Positions 22,061 to 33,200 of a stretch of DNA of 64,000 nucleotides are shown here, in pieces. Origin of the DNA: Rosellinia necatrix. Lineage: Eukaryota; Ascomycota; Sordariomycetes; Xylariales; Xylariaceae. Position 1 is the first letter of the stretch, and each line of letters starts with the position of its first letter. The position numbers were made by a program, and so were the translations under genes. The stretch covers positions 2,542,001 to 2,606,000 of the forward strand of contig JAGYVD010000003.1 of the NCBI GenBank assembly GCA_021209875.1. The letters are read 5' to 3'. Below the pieces are notes generated by a model. That model was not told the DNA's origin, searched no databases, and saw nothing but the letters and a program-made list of their open reading frames with translations.

Positions 22061-22675
22061 TCACGGAAGCGTTGCTGGGTTGGTTGTGGGACGGGCGACG
22101 TTTGCTTTTTTATTATTATCTTGTGCCCTTTTATTTTGGTCGGCATTGGGCTGCTGGGGAGGGCAAAAGGGGGGGGGGAGAAGGGGTCTGTCTAATAGAC
22201 CTATCTAGGAAGCATTCTACGATATGTCCTTTGTTGTTCCTATCCAGGGTCACGTAGGACGAGCGAAAAGCATCTGTGTACAACTAAAGAATGAGCCTGC
22301 CTGATGATGAGAGAAAAAAAAAAGTGTATATTGAGTGACGACGGCACGCCGTTTTCATCAGATTTAATCAACGATAACCATACCCCGCCGAGGCCGTGAA
22401 CATCAAACCCAACTTTTTCTCTCGCTTCGGGCTTGTTTACACGAGATGGTAAACGCAACGCCTCATAAAAAAAAAATTGAAATAAAAACGCCGTGTCTTG
22501 TCAAACCCAAATGGTATCAAATTGCCGATGATTCTCAACCCGAGCCCGAGGTATCTCCCCTCCCAAAAACGCCGTCCATGGTATTAACTCTTCTATATAA
22601 TGCAACTAGTCCTACGCCAAATTTCAATCTCAACCTCGACGGGGCACGAGCGCTGTCGACCAGCAGGGGTACTGA
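22061..22675. other. convergent 3' regions of shr3 and the cysteine-rich gene
   Basis: These 615 bp between two converging stop codons contain a G run (about 22171-22179), two A-rich runs and no supportable gene. Confidence 0.6.
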
Positions 22676-23884
22676 CTATCTCCTCGGAAGAGGCGTAGGC
22701 GTACTGGCTCTCGACCTGTCGGCGTGGTTCTGGAATTCGGTCCACGTGGTATCGCGGCGATTATACGTCGACGGCGTGCCGACGGTGGACGGGTCCGCAA
22801 AGATGTTGATGCTCTCGCTGCCGCCACTGTGCTGGCGCTCGCGCTCGCGCGGCGACGCGAAGGGGTTCGGGATGGAGTACCGGCTCGTGAGGTTCCGGAG
22901 GCCGCCGACCTCGGCCGACGAGTGGTGGCTGCGCGGCGCGTCCGTCATCTGGCTGTTGGGGCGGAACGCGAAGGCCGAGTACGGCGAGTTGGGCGGGAAG
23001 CGCTCGTAGGCGTCGACCCGCGTCGGCGAAGACGAGGCACTCGAGCCCTGCGCCTTGGCCAGGAAGTCCAGTCGCTGCGTGTGGTAGTCGGCGTGTGGGA
23101 TCGGCGCGCTGATGACGGTCGCGAACGCCGTCGCGTCTCGCTTCTTCTCATCCACCGCGGCCTTCTTGCGCCGCTGCCGCACCAGCCAGAACCCGGCCCC
23201 TACCGCCGACAAGAGGATGAGCGCACCCACGACGCCGCCAACGATAGCCGCCGTGTTGGGCGGGCTGGAGGCTGCGGGTGATGGTGTCTCGCTCTCCTTT
23301 GCAGGCAACCCTCCCGCGCCACCTGTGGTTACTGAGGTGGTGGTGGTCGCTGCAGGTGCCGAAGTACTTGTACTGAGCGCATTCCCTGAGGTCGTAGGTG
23401 ATGGGGTGACGGTTGAGGTTGGACCAGGCACACTCGTCGTCGTTGAAGATGTTTGGCCTGGCTTCAAGTTCTGGTCTTCGTCTTTCACGCAGCTGACGCT
23501 TCCTTCGTCACAGTGGTACCCAAATGGACAGCAGCCTTTCCCGCACACCGGTAGTTTTCCATCGAGTTCCGTCGTCTTAAGTGCCGCTGTCGGGTTTACA
23601 CTTGGGTCCTGAAGCGATATATCGCAGCTAACGGTCTTTATATTCGAGCAGTCACCACCCCCCGGGCAACACAGCACCGTCGTACCCCCAGCTAGCACAT
23701 TGCACGTCGATCCCGCAGAACAGCAGAAGTTGTCCGGAAGCCCAGCCTGTGAGCATTTGGCGAAGTCGGCAGCACACGTGTCTGCCCTCTGGAATATCGG
23801 GTTGGGCCGAGCGGAAGTGGCGGACGCAATCGCGAGCACCGCCGCGAGTTGCAGAGTCCGCAGTGGGCCTCGGCCGTATAGCAT
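22676..23884 (-). CDS. Cysteine-rich secreted/single-pass membrane protein, function unknown
   Basis: One exon, 402 residues, from the first in-frame ATG at 23884. Residues 1-25 look like a signal peptide (LRTLQLAAVLAIASATSARP). The outside part has about 15 Cys in short patterns (CAADFAKCSQAGLPDNFCC, VLCCPGGGDC, VCGKGCCPFGYHC), a spacing that recalls small disulfide knots or granulin-like modules. A Ser/Thr-rich, mucin-like stalk follows, then one membrane helix (AAIVGGVVGALILLSAVGAGF) with RQRRKK on its inner side, and a cytosolic tail rich in Ser and Pro. The layout suggests a wall-spanning surface protein or sensor. I do not recognise a named family. Very G+C-rich codons in the tail explain the long antisense frame at 22446-23009. 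Confidence 0.78.
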   Translation of the reverse strand: MLYGRGPLRTLQLAAVLAIASATSARPNPIFQRADTCAADFAKCSQAGLPDNFCCSAGSTCNVLAGGTTVLCCPGGGDCSNIKTVSCDISLQDPSVNPTAALKTTELDGKLPVCGKGCCPFGYHCDEGSVSCVKDEDQNLKPGQTSSTTTSVPGPTSTVTPSPTTSGNALSTSTSAPAATTTTSVTTGGAGGLPAKESETPSPAASSPPNTAAIVGGVVGALILLSAVGAGFWLVRQRRKKAAVDEKKRDATAFATVISAPIPHADYHTQRLDFLAKAQGSSASSSPTRVDAYERFPPNSPYSAFAFRPNSQMTDAPRSHHSSAEVGGLRNLTSRYSIPNPFASPRERERQHSGGSESINIFADPSTVGTPSTYNRRDTTWTEFQNHADRSRASTPTPLPRR

Positions 23885-25467
23885 ATCGACGAGGTTTGCT
23901 CGAGGTTTCTCTGTGCCGTGGAAGGGCGGATGCGGGAATGTATGAAGCGAGATGAATAAAAATAGGAGCAAACGCTCGGTTGAGGAGAATAGAAAGTAGA
24001 AAATTAAGCGCGGGTGTCAACTCGAGCAGAAGATAACAGTGAAATGAATTCCGGCTAGCAGAAAAGAGAAGGGAAGGGAAATAAACGAAGAAAAAAAGGA
24101 AAAAAAGAAGAAGGCTCGGTTACGAAACGTCCGAACGTCGCACGGGCGATGTAGGCATGCAGGGGAAATATAGTAGCCAAGGGAGCCACACAAAACAATG
24201 AAGGCTCCGTGGGTGGGAGATCTATTCTTGTCGTGGTGAATGAGTGGTTGTGAATGGGTCGGGTCAAAGAGAAAGGAAGCAGCAGACAAAAGGGCTTGGA
24301 CACGTTCGTGAAGGCAGTTCAAGGGCCTGGGTATGCTGACTGATACTACCAAGAGGGGAGAGCTTCATCGCGTTTGTTCCCGCCTGGAGTGATTGACCAT
24401 TGTTCACTTGGCCTGGGGAATTCCTAATAAGTGGTCAGTCGTGGGATCGGTCGGGCCGCCCGTCGCCCAACCAGCGCAGCCGTTGAGTCACGCATAGCTG
24501 TCCTCGACTACAGGCCACCGGATGCCCTGGCCGTCGACTGGATATCTGTACTCGGCACGCAATCGGCGGCGTCGGGGGTAGGGGCTGCAGCGTAGCGACT
24601 CTTGCCACGTCCCAGAGGGCTATGTCGTTGCGCAAACGAGAGGCTCTCGTGAAGCGAATCGCCCGACCCTGGTGTGGCGGTTATAGGGCCCTTTTATTGG
24701 CAGACGGGGCCGTTGAGGGACAAAAGGGCCGGGATTGGCCCTGGGCCCTTTCTCAAATTAGGCGCGAGGAGAGTGGACGCGTGCCTGTGATTGGACATAC
24801 AAGCCCGCACTAGGTAATCATTCGACCTAATACCATGCTAAGAAGTGCAGTAGGCAGGTACCGCAGCAGCTATGTTAGTGGTGGGGTTGAATGCTGGATA
24901 GGCGGATGATGAAGTTCCATTGAAACATACTAGCCTGGGTTAAACCTGCCGTTCACTGTTCTCTTCCTTAGTCCGACGAGCCCTGAACACGGACCAATCG
25001 CTACTACGATCAGTCAATAAACATCTGTGTATCGCTATGCAAATGACCAGTCAACTCACTACTACTAGGTAGTTTGTATAACTATTCGGAATATCTATAA
25101 ATATCTAAATATAAATCAAGTATTTATATTTATACCTAACTACCTATATTTACATTTATATGCCCAAGGCAGCCTTTGTCCGCTCTTGATACGGAACCAA
25201 ATCAAGCCAGCTTCTTGTGCCTCTCGTCAGGCAAGGTACCTACTTAACCAACTATAGTAGGTAATTTGCGTCATCCAATGTATTCGGGCCATTTGACATG
25301 GGATGATGAGAGGCGTTGGTGGCTCAAACCAGAACAGCGAGTCGCGTGATCTACGTAACCTGTACTAGGAGGCAGGTATGTATGTACTTGGGCATGTACT
25401 TGGGTATGTACGTAGATGATTATGTAGATCCCCCAAGTTGGATACCCAGATCGTCGGTCGGTCTGGG
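23885..25467. other. 1.6 kb intergenic region
   Basis: This holds the leader and promoter of the cysteine-rich gene at one end and the 3' region of the HAD gene at the other. Part of it (25060-25160) is strongly AT-rich with ATAAATATC-type repeats. I see no gene, RNA or mobile element. Confidence 0.55.
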
Positions 25468-26415
25468 TTAGGAGAGTTTGGGCCTCATAGCGCCCATGGC
25501 ACCGACTAGGCCACGCATACCGCCCTCGCCAAGAAAGTGCTCGTTCTCCCGCCTCACCAGATCCATATCCTCGTTTGTGTCGTCGGTCCATCTGCGGACG
25601 TACACGGTGTGCATCCCCAGGGCTTTCGCGGCACGCAGATCGTAGGCATGGGCGGCGACCATGACGGCCTCTTCGGGCCGCGCCTTGACGAGCGCAAGCG
25701 CCCTCTCGTATGCCTCGGGTGCCGGCTTGTAGACGCCTAGGAGCTCGCTTGAGAATAGCATGTCCAGCGAGCGGCCAAGGCCCGACGATCGCACGAGGTC
25801 GAGCTGCAGCCTTGTCGTACCGTTTGCCAGCACGAAAATCTCCAGGCCCAGCTCCTCCCTGAGGGCAATCAGCGAGGGTAACACATCGTCCCATGCCGTC
25901 ATCTGATGCCAGGACGCCACAGCCTTCTCGACGACTGGCCATCCCGTATACTCTCCGTCGGCGAGCAGGTCTCCCGCTGTGCCCTCCATACCCGCTATGC
26001 CCTCCATACCCGCCGTGCCCTCTATACCCGCTGTGCCCTCTATACCCGCTGCGCCCACCACCACTGTCGTGGCTGCTGCCCCTCCGCTGCCATCTTCCAG
26101 AAAGTGGTGGCGGAGCCGGTAATGTGCGCGCTGCGGCTGCCCGAGGATCCTGAGCAGGGTGCGGCGGTGGGTGGCATCGATGTCCTCAGGATCCAGCCCT
26201 TGGCGCGACCGCATATGCAGCTCGCTGAAGAACTCCTGCCGCCAGTCCAGCGCCAGGCGGGAGCGCGCAGCTTCCGGGATCCCGGGAGGCAGCGCGCGGG
26301 CCACGGCCGAGTGCCAGTCGAGGCATGTGCCCATGAAATCGAAGAACACGGCCTTGACGACGGTGATGCCCCGGCCCGTCGTCGTTCCCGAGGCGGCCCC
26401 TGTCGCTGTCGCCAT
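25468..26415 (-). CDS. HAD-superfamily hydrolase, 2-haloacid dehalogenase type II-like
   Basis: 315 residues from the first in-frame ATG at 26415. The four HAD motifs are present: nucleophile Asp26 in FFDFMGTCLDWH; the Thr/Ser site in FVLANGTTRLQ; the Lys of LGVYKPAPEAY; and the acidic motif IV, MVAAHAYDLRAAKALGMHT, typical of L-2-haloacid dehalogenases. Such enzymes hydrolyse short 2-halo acids through an Asp ester, but many fungal members have unknown phosphate or other substrates, so the substrate is open. Between motifs I and II, in the cap region (about residues 119-147), lies an unusual Gly-Ile/Met-Glu-Gly-Thr-Ala repeat encoded by an 18-bp minisatellite. The gene is G+C-rich. A 223-codon frame overlapping its 3' half is a shadow. 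Confidence 0.82.
   Translation of the reverse strand: MATATGAASGTTTGRGITVVKAVFFDFMGTCLDWHSAVARALPPGIPEAARSRLALDWRQEFFSELHMRSRQGLDPEDIDATHRRTLLRILGQPQRAHYRLRHHFLEDGSGGAAATTVVVGAAGIEGTAGIEGTAGMEGIAGMEGTAGDLLADGEYTGWPVVEKAVASWHQMTAWDDVLPSLIALREELGLEIFVLANGTTRLQLDLVRSSGLGRSLDMLFSSELLGVYKPAPEAYERALALVKARPEEAVMVAAHAYDLRAAKALGMHTVYVRRWTDDTNEDMDLVRRENEHFLGEGGMRGLVGAMGAMRPKLS
25973..26053 (-). repeat. 18-bp coding minisatellite in the HAD gene
   Basis: Four full 18-bp units (starting 25973, 25991, 26009, 26027) and a 9-bp partial unit encode the six-residue repeat G-(I/M)-E-G-(T/I)-A. The unit length preserves the reading frame. Confidence 0.9.
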
Positions 26416-28118
26416 TGTGTTGCCCCTCGTGGTCAGCTGATGGGCCTGCGACGGTGATTGCGCGCCTGACACCCTGGGCGGTATCCAATCTTCTCCCTTG
26501 CCCGTCCCTGTCTAGCCGTCTGTGTGCCCTTGTGTGCCCCTGTGTGTCCTTGTGTGCCCTTGTGTGTTACGTGTAGGATGTGCCGTGGGAAGCCGGCGAA
26601 CGGTTCCGGCCATGGCTCGCCGACTCATCGGGTCTCTCGGACTACCCAATGCGGAGTTGAGGGAGCCCGGGCCTGCCCGGGTCTGGGGATTTGCTGGCCC
26701 TCTGCTGGCGCCGTCGGGGGATCATTACATCATCCTTTTCCAGTCTCCCATCCCAACCCAACTTCTTCACCGCATAACCATGTCATAAGCCACGTGCCCA
26801 CGGTGACTGTCCAACATGACTGACCGCGCCAGTGCAGTTTTTCGGTTGAGACCCAACATTCCAACGTGTCACCAAACGTTACCGGCAATGGTGAACACTG
26901 CCCCCTCACCCACTACTCCCCTTCCCTCCACCCCCCATATCCCTTGCCCCCCCTTGCCCGCTCTTGCGGGGCGCTGCAAAGGGTACCTACAGCAGAGCTC
27001 CACAGCGCCAAAGAGGGACCCTGATGACGATATCATCATGTGTGCATCATGCCAATTTCCTTCCTGCCGTTCTCGGCCATTGTCAATCGTCGGCTCGTGA
27101 TTATGGCACCTAATTACCTTCCCATACGCTCACCGCCTCACTTTCTGATTCTGGGCAACAATTGACCTGATTTTTGATAGCAATTGACACTTGAATTCAT
27201 AACCCGGTAAATTAACACAAATTACTTAACCATTACCACCCAGTTATTGCCACCGTTGTTGCCATCGTCGAAGGGAATGATGGAGTTATGTTGCCTGGCA
27301 ACAACCTGTCTAGTAACATGTCGCGAAGTGGATAATAATGATGGACTTAAATACCTAATTAACCGTAATTTATCTGCCTACCTTAGCGCTACACAACAAC
27401 CTGGCGCCTTCACAAAGCAGTCACAAGAGACCATCCGCACAATAGAAGCCAGTAGATGTTTAATTTTTAATGTCTCTTTTATTTTATTGTAATTTTTAAT
27501 TACGCTGATCTTCTTGGGATTTCCTTTCCGGTATCCTCAAGAACTTTTGAGAGGTAGGAAGCAATCAAAGCGGTGCTCCCTCACGTACACCTCCCAACGC
27601 CATCTCTCCCTAGAACTAAATCGACCTAGATTCGCTCCGTAGATGGCTCCAAATTAACCGTAACTCCTATCAAACATGCTTGGGTATATCAGGATCGTAT
27701 ATGATCGAGTAGAGGAATCGTAAGAAATTTCATAACAGAAGTCATCGCTGTCCCTCGTAAGCCATGGTTTAGTCCAGCCCTTCCTAGCCGGTAACAAACC
27801 GGCCACCTTATTCGCCCGTCCGCTATATTTTTATAGAAATGGTCCAAGTCCGGAGTGTCGTTCCGATTCGCCTCGCGGCGCTCTCTCTCTCTTTGAGGTA
27901 TATATGATGTGTCCAGCGCAAACATGACGAATAATAATAAAAATTGCGAAAGAAGAAGAAGAAAAAAAAAAAGGAGGGGTATTCTAAGTAAAACGCTGCG
28001 CAAAAAGGACGGTGATTTCCCCGCATCACACACGGCAGGGCACATACAGCAGAGAGGTTGGTCGGCCTGCCACAGCAGACCACGCTCCTCAAGACCTGCT
28101 ATCTTGGAGAGTGGCCGC
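26416..28118. other. 1.7 kb intergenic region upstream of the HAD gene
   Basis: A five-copy 10-bp array (TGTGTGCCCT type, 26521-26570) begins about 105 bp before the HAD start codon. A CACGTG lies near 26792. The remainder, up to the pro1 stop codon, is AT-richer and holds no supportable gene; the 89-118-codon frames at 27689-28092 lie in the probable pro1 3' UTR. Confidence 0.55.
26521..26570. repeat. 10-bp tandem array, five copies
   Basis: TGTGTGCCCT, TGTGTGCCCC, TGTGTGTCCT, TGTGTGCCCT and TGTGTGTTAC follow each other without gaps, just upstream of the HAD coding start. Confidence 0.85.
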
Positions 28119-30287
28119 TTAGATTAGCAGGTAGTCCCAGCCCCTCAGTTGCATCACATCTCTCCAGGAGATGTATGGCACCTCCGTTGATCCCGTTGCA
28201 CTAGGGCTTGGTTGGAACTTGTCTACCTGCTGCCATACCTCGTGTAGCAGTGCGACCACGCCCCCGAGGCTACCAAAGTTGGAAGCCTCGCCAAGTCGGG
28301 CGATGCGGTCATTGAAGAGCTGCCGGAAGTGGGATCCCGCGCCACTGACCGAGCCTCCGATCAAGTACACCCAAGAGAGACTTCGGTCAAACCCATTGGG
28401 TCCGGATGGGATATGTTGGATGACGTTGGCGAGCTTTTCCACGAGCCCGACGCAGCTAGCCTGGCTCGGCGAGAATCCAGGAACGAGGCTGCAAAGATAG
28501 ATCCGGGCCGCGAGACGGAACGCGCTGGTAATGTTCTTGCTCAGTTGCTTGGGACTCAAGGACCCGTTCGCGTTGAAGGGAATCTTGACCGAGCAATCGC
28601 CGCTCTCTGTGAGATTGATTTGTTCACCAAGTGAGTGAACATGCGTGCAAAGGGAGATGTCATCCATACCCTCTTGCTTGAGGTTTTCCAGACATGCGAT
28701 CTCTGATATCAAATACATGACACGGTCTTCACAGCCCATCAGCTCACGTAACCCAAGAGAACTATTGGATGTGGAAAGGTGCTTTTCCCGATAGATATGC
28801 GCAAATGCTGGTGCTCTCCCTTGCATTGTTGCGCCGATGATGTCAATCCAAGCGGTCAAAGTCATGTTGAAGGGTGTTTGTGTCAATTGTTCTGTGGGGT
28901 CCGTCACAATCCGGGGTAGTTCAAGTTTGTTGACCAGCGAGCTGACTGCCTGGAAATGCTGGTGCCACGGAATGTCGGGCAGAGAGTCGTCGTACCGGCC
29001 CACACAGCATTGGAAGAAGATAAGGCTTAGCGTCGCGTCTAGAATCTGTTGATGGTCCTCATCCTTGTTGAGTGCTTCACACAAGGACAATATGGTAGCA
29101 TGCCGGTGGCGCATGATATCGTTGTCAATCTCCTCACTCTGGATATTCATTGTAGCCTTGAAGTGTTGCGCAGCAATCATGAGACAGCAGTGGAGGTAGC
29201 CCTTATTGTTTTGCAAAGCTGGGAGAATGAAATCAGAGCTAGCCGACCCATGCTGGTTTGTCTCGAGGATTTGGAAGATGCTAGGCAAGACGAATTGGAT
29301 GAAATGATCCAATAGGCGCTGGTCATTCTCATCTAGTTCGATGTCAACTTGTCTTGAGCTCATGGTAGGGCCATGGGAGAAGCCAAAGAAGTTGGGATTC
29401 AAGGCTTCTTCGGCTAGCGACTCTCGTCGTTCTTGATAGATCTGTTCTGTCCATTCGCCGTCCATTGGGTAGCTTGGCAGGATCGTTCCTGGAGGCGGCG
29501 GTGTGTGGTAGGTACTGAAGGTGGAAATTGTCGATTCTCGAAGTGTCGGAACATCGTCAACGAACATTTGACGTTCTGTCTTAACGTCAATCTCGTATGG
29601 AGACATGTTGAACATGAAGTCAGAGTGTGTGGGGAGCAGCTGCGGGTTGTATGCGCCATACTCGGGGGCATTTGGAGAGCTGTTGAAGTTGAACGAGAAA
29701 TGAGAGTCAATTGAGGCAGACCTCGTCCGATCCAAGGGATCTGAAAACGTTGCCGAGGTTGGCAAGGAATGCGAGAGCCCCGGGGGCGAATTGATGGAAG
29801 TCTGGATGGTGTGCGACGCCTTTTCGGATAGCTTCTTGCGCTTGATTATCATCTTGATCTCGTCCTTTTGTTGCCTCCTCGAATCGTTGTTGCTCCACCA
29901 CGACGGCCGCTTGTATTCACAATGAAGACCAAGATGCTTGCACGCCGTGCACATCGGAGTGCCTTCATCGCACTTCTTTCGCCGTAATCTGCAGGTATAG
30001 CATCCTAGTAGGTAGAGGTTATGTTAGTGTCTTGTTGACATTGGATGCTTCACGGGAACCCCAGGTTGGCCGTGTAAGTGGGCGACCTAACAACAGCTAC
30101 AACGCCAGAGGGCGATGGGAAAGAAAGACGAACCTGTTCTGGAACGACGATGCATCTGTGTCTTTGCTTTTGGGTTTGCATTGCTGTTGGCTCGGACAGC
30201 CTTTGCTTTCGGGGGTTGTGCCATAGCCATGTTGACGGTTGCGGCTCTCATGAAGCCCTCACGCGAGTTGGGGGGTATGGTTGACAT
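28119..30287 (-). CDS. pro1: Zn2Cys6 transcription factor PRO1/ADV-1 type
   Basis: Exons 30287-30134 and 30004-28119 give 679 residues. The DNA-binding domain is complete and canonical: Cys53, 56, 63, 70, 73 and 80 (C-x2-C-x6-C-x6-C-x2-C-x6-C) in SRTGCYTCRLRRKKCDEGTP and its continuation. It is followed by the distinctive KRPSWWSNNDSRRQQKDEI linker and KMIIKRKKLSEKASHTIQTS. A long C-terminal Fungal_trans_2-type region begins near LDHFIQFVLPSIFQ. From memory these blocks match PRO1 of Sordaria and ADV-1 of Neurospora, which are needed for fruiting-body development and cell fusion. The intron (129 nt; donor GTTCGT, branch CTAAC, acceptor TAG) splits the codon for Gly52, just before the first Cys. 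The ATG at 30287 is the first in frame. Another C6 regulator of the UGA3 group is the alternative. Confidence 0.85.
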
Positions 30288-33200
30288 TTGTACCTATGTT
30301 CGGGTTCAAGTACCTGCGTTGGGGTGCAAGCAGGTTAATGTGGGGGGCGTGTCCCTTGGTGCTAGGTAGTCCGTAAACCGAGCGAAAGCGGGAGGAGATC
30401 AGAGGAGCCGGGGTCCAGGTCTAAGCCGATATTGCTGGGGTTCCCTCCAGTCGAATGTACCCGAAAAATCTCTCGTCAATCCCAAAGTCCACCCAACAAT
30501 CGAATATTTGCGTGCCGGGGTATGTGAATGATACTACTCAAGAACCCAACTAGTATTTGTTCCGTTTCGGAATTCGTGATAATTAATATTAATTTTTGTC
30601 GAGTGAATGTTCGGATCCAAGCGAGTACCAGCTCGCCTTTCACTTTGATATAATCTAGTAATAAGAGAAGGTGTAAGAGGAGGAGAGGTGGAGAGGTGAG
30701 GAAGAGAGAGAGAGAGAGAGAGGAAGAGGCGGCTAGGGTGAACTGGGACGATACTTGAATCTTGTACCCTTCAACAACTCCATCAACACGAAATATAGCT
30801 GGGAAACGGAGGCGTGAAGCCTTATATCATGGCCTCTCTCTCCCTCGCCAGTCTGCGTGGTGCGGTGGTGCACACTCGATGCGCTGTGGTCAAAAATAGC
30901 AACAACACCATATCGGGCTAATTCCTTTTTTAACCCATGATCGAGGCGGCCTAATTACAGACCACTGCATGTGTAATTAGCCCGACTCGGTATGGGAGGA
31001 CGTGACCAAGTCAGTGTGCGCTTGGAGGTTCCAATCAGGGTGGTCGGTTCGGCGGGCCTTGTGCATGTCGAGTCCGGATCAGAATGACTGCTTCCCCCCC
31101 TTCCCCCAACCATGTCGACCAGCCCCCCACCATAGAGTAGCGGTGCAGAAGGTAGGGTGGCACTCGGTGTCACGCACGGCTGCACGTAGAGACGGGGGTA
31201 GCTTGTTGTGTGGGTGACATCGTTGACCTTTCTAGCGACTCATCGCAGCACAATGTTGGCTCTCCAAGGTGACCCTGCCACGCCAAATGGGTCTTTGGCC
31301 CACTGGCTGAGCGGCCTGCAGAGACTCGGCCCATGGGTGATGGATCCCAGTTGCTTCCTCCGCCAGCCCTGCGTTCCCGAGGGGCTTGATAGAGTATTCC
31401 CGCAACCTCGAGCACCCCTCGAGTAATCAGACTCGAAAGCCACCGCCCTTGAAAGACATCGCGCAACCTAATGCGTTTAGTTGAGCGTTTGTGGCTTTGA
31501 TGGGTGTCGTCGTTAAGCGCGTGTCTTACCTTACTCTTGGATTACAACATCTTTGTATTCTCTGATATGTCAGTTGTGGGAGGTACAGCATTGCTTCCAA
31601 CCCTTGAGGTCACATATTTCTACCTTCCGCACCTTTGCCGATCATCCTCTGGCAAACGCTAGGTGGTAGCTGCGAATGCAAATTCCACGGCATCAGCAAA
31701 TAATCATGCAAAGAGCCGAGGGTGGTTGCTAACAGCTATCGACAGGACAAGGCAATCCATTGGCTGGATAGGTCCATTAATTGATCACGGTCATTGCACT
31801 ATAGGATTGCATCCCGGTATAGTGCTCAAGGTCGTCCTTGGTGAAGGCCGGTGAATGCTACCGAACTGCAGCAGCTCATTAGCCATTCTTGATTACTAGT
31901 TACATTTGCTCTATGCGGCAAGCCAGCGACCCTCCCTCCTATTCCGGCAAAAAGTACAGCCAAACGAGCCTTGTACGAGTGTATCTCGCTTGATAGAAAA
32001 TTCCTCGGCCCGTGGATCGGCTTTATCAAGGTCGTCAAACGATGCGAACACACCGTTACCACTGTGGCAGGTATAATGAAGCTGACAGTGTGGAGGCATC
32101 AACCTTGGGTCAGCCGGCGCCATCGCTGAACAACGGCCTGTCTAGGGAGGAAGGGCATGTAGTAGCCACCAATGAGTTCACACATAATTCGATCGTGGAA
32201 GGGCATTAGCCATTCTAACAAGTGCCTGGGTAGGTACCTTGTGATCGTCAACCAGGGATGGGAACAATGTCCGGATTCCTGTGGTCTGGTCCGGTCGTGC
32301 ACCTGCTAGTGGAGACTAAAAAAAAAAAAAGAATTTGTAAAGAGTCAACAGCACCAACAAAAATCATGCGGGGCAAGTATGTTCCGTTCTCGTATAGGCA
32401 GGGAGTGCTGAGGACACACAAGCCGCACGAGGTAATAAGGTCAAAAGGGAACATGGAGAGAGTCGAGAAGTTGGGATAGAGGTAAATGCAAAAAGGGCGA
32501 GCTACGGCTGTTGATTCGCCGTTAGCCTAAGGTTAGCGTAGTTAGCGGATCCAACCAGGTTGGATTAGCGGATGTGACAAGTATGGATAGCGGGCGGGGA
32601 TTGGCCAGGGCCCTTGGGCTAGGGCTCGGGAGGGATGGATGCCAAGAACAAGAGAATAGCCAATCTCTATGCAGGGACGGGAGGTTCCCACTAGCGCCTT
32701 TTTAGTGCATGGTGTCTAAGCTGTATGTCTAGCCTATCCCGGCCATATCTACAAGACGCTAGGTACTATCTAGGCATGTACACCTTCTCTATCTGATCGT
32801 AGAAAACGACCTAACAAAAAGGTATACACTAAAAGTCGATACTGCTGTGTAGTCTTGTAGTGGGCCCTCGTGGGGTCCTGATGCGGGCAACGATGTAATG
32901 CAGCAATATTACGCAGCCAAGGGAAGACCATTGCCAGGGAGACTGGCCGCTCTTCATGATTTATTTACTACGCCACCTAACTAGGTACTTACCATACCAT
33001 GTGTGCACATATATACAGAATAGGTGCCACACAGCGATCAACTGCTGCCGATAGTTGAATAATACGGGAAAGTGGCGGAGACATGGTATCTACCTAGGTA
33101 CCCGATAGACACCGCTTCAGACGGAATAACTATTTACAAGTAGCTAAGAGCATCTTCAGGTATTCAAGTGACATGTCTGGGCACATATACTAAATACTTG

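Noticed and set aside
22446..23009. 187-codon plus frame antisense to the cysteine-rich gene
   Set aside because: Composition follows the G+C-rich antisense strand, with no recognisable domain.
25271..25942. 223-codon minus frame overlapping the HAD gene
   Set aside because: A different frame of the same strand. The HAD frame carries all four catalytic motifs.
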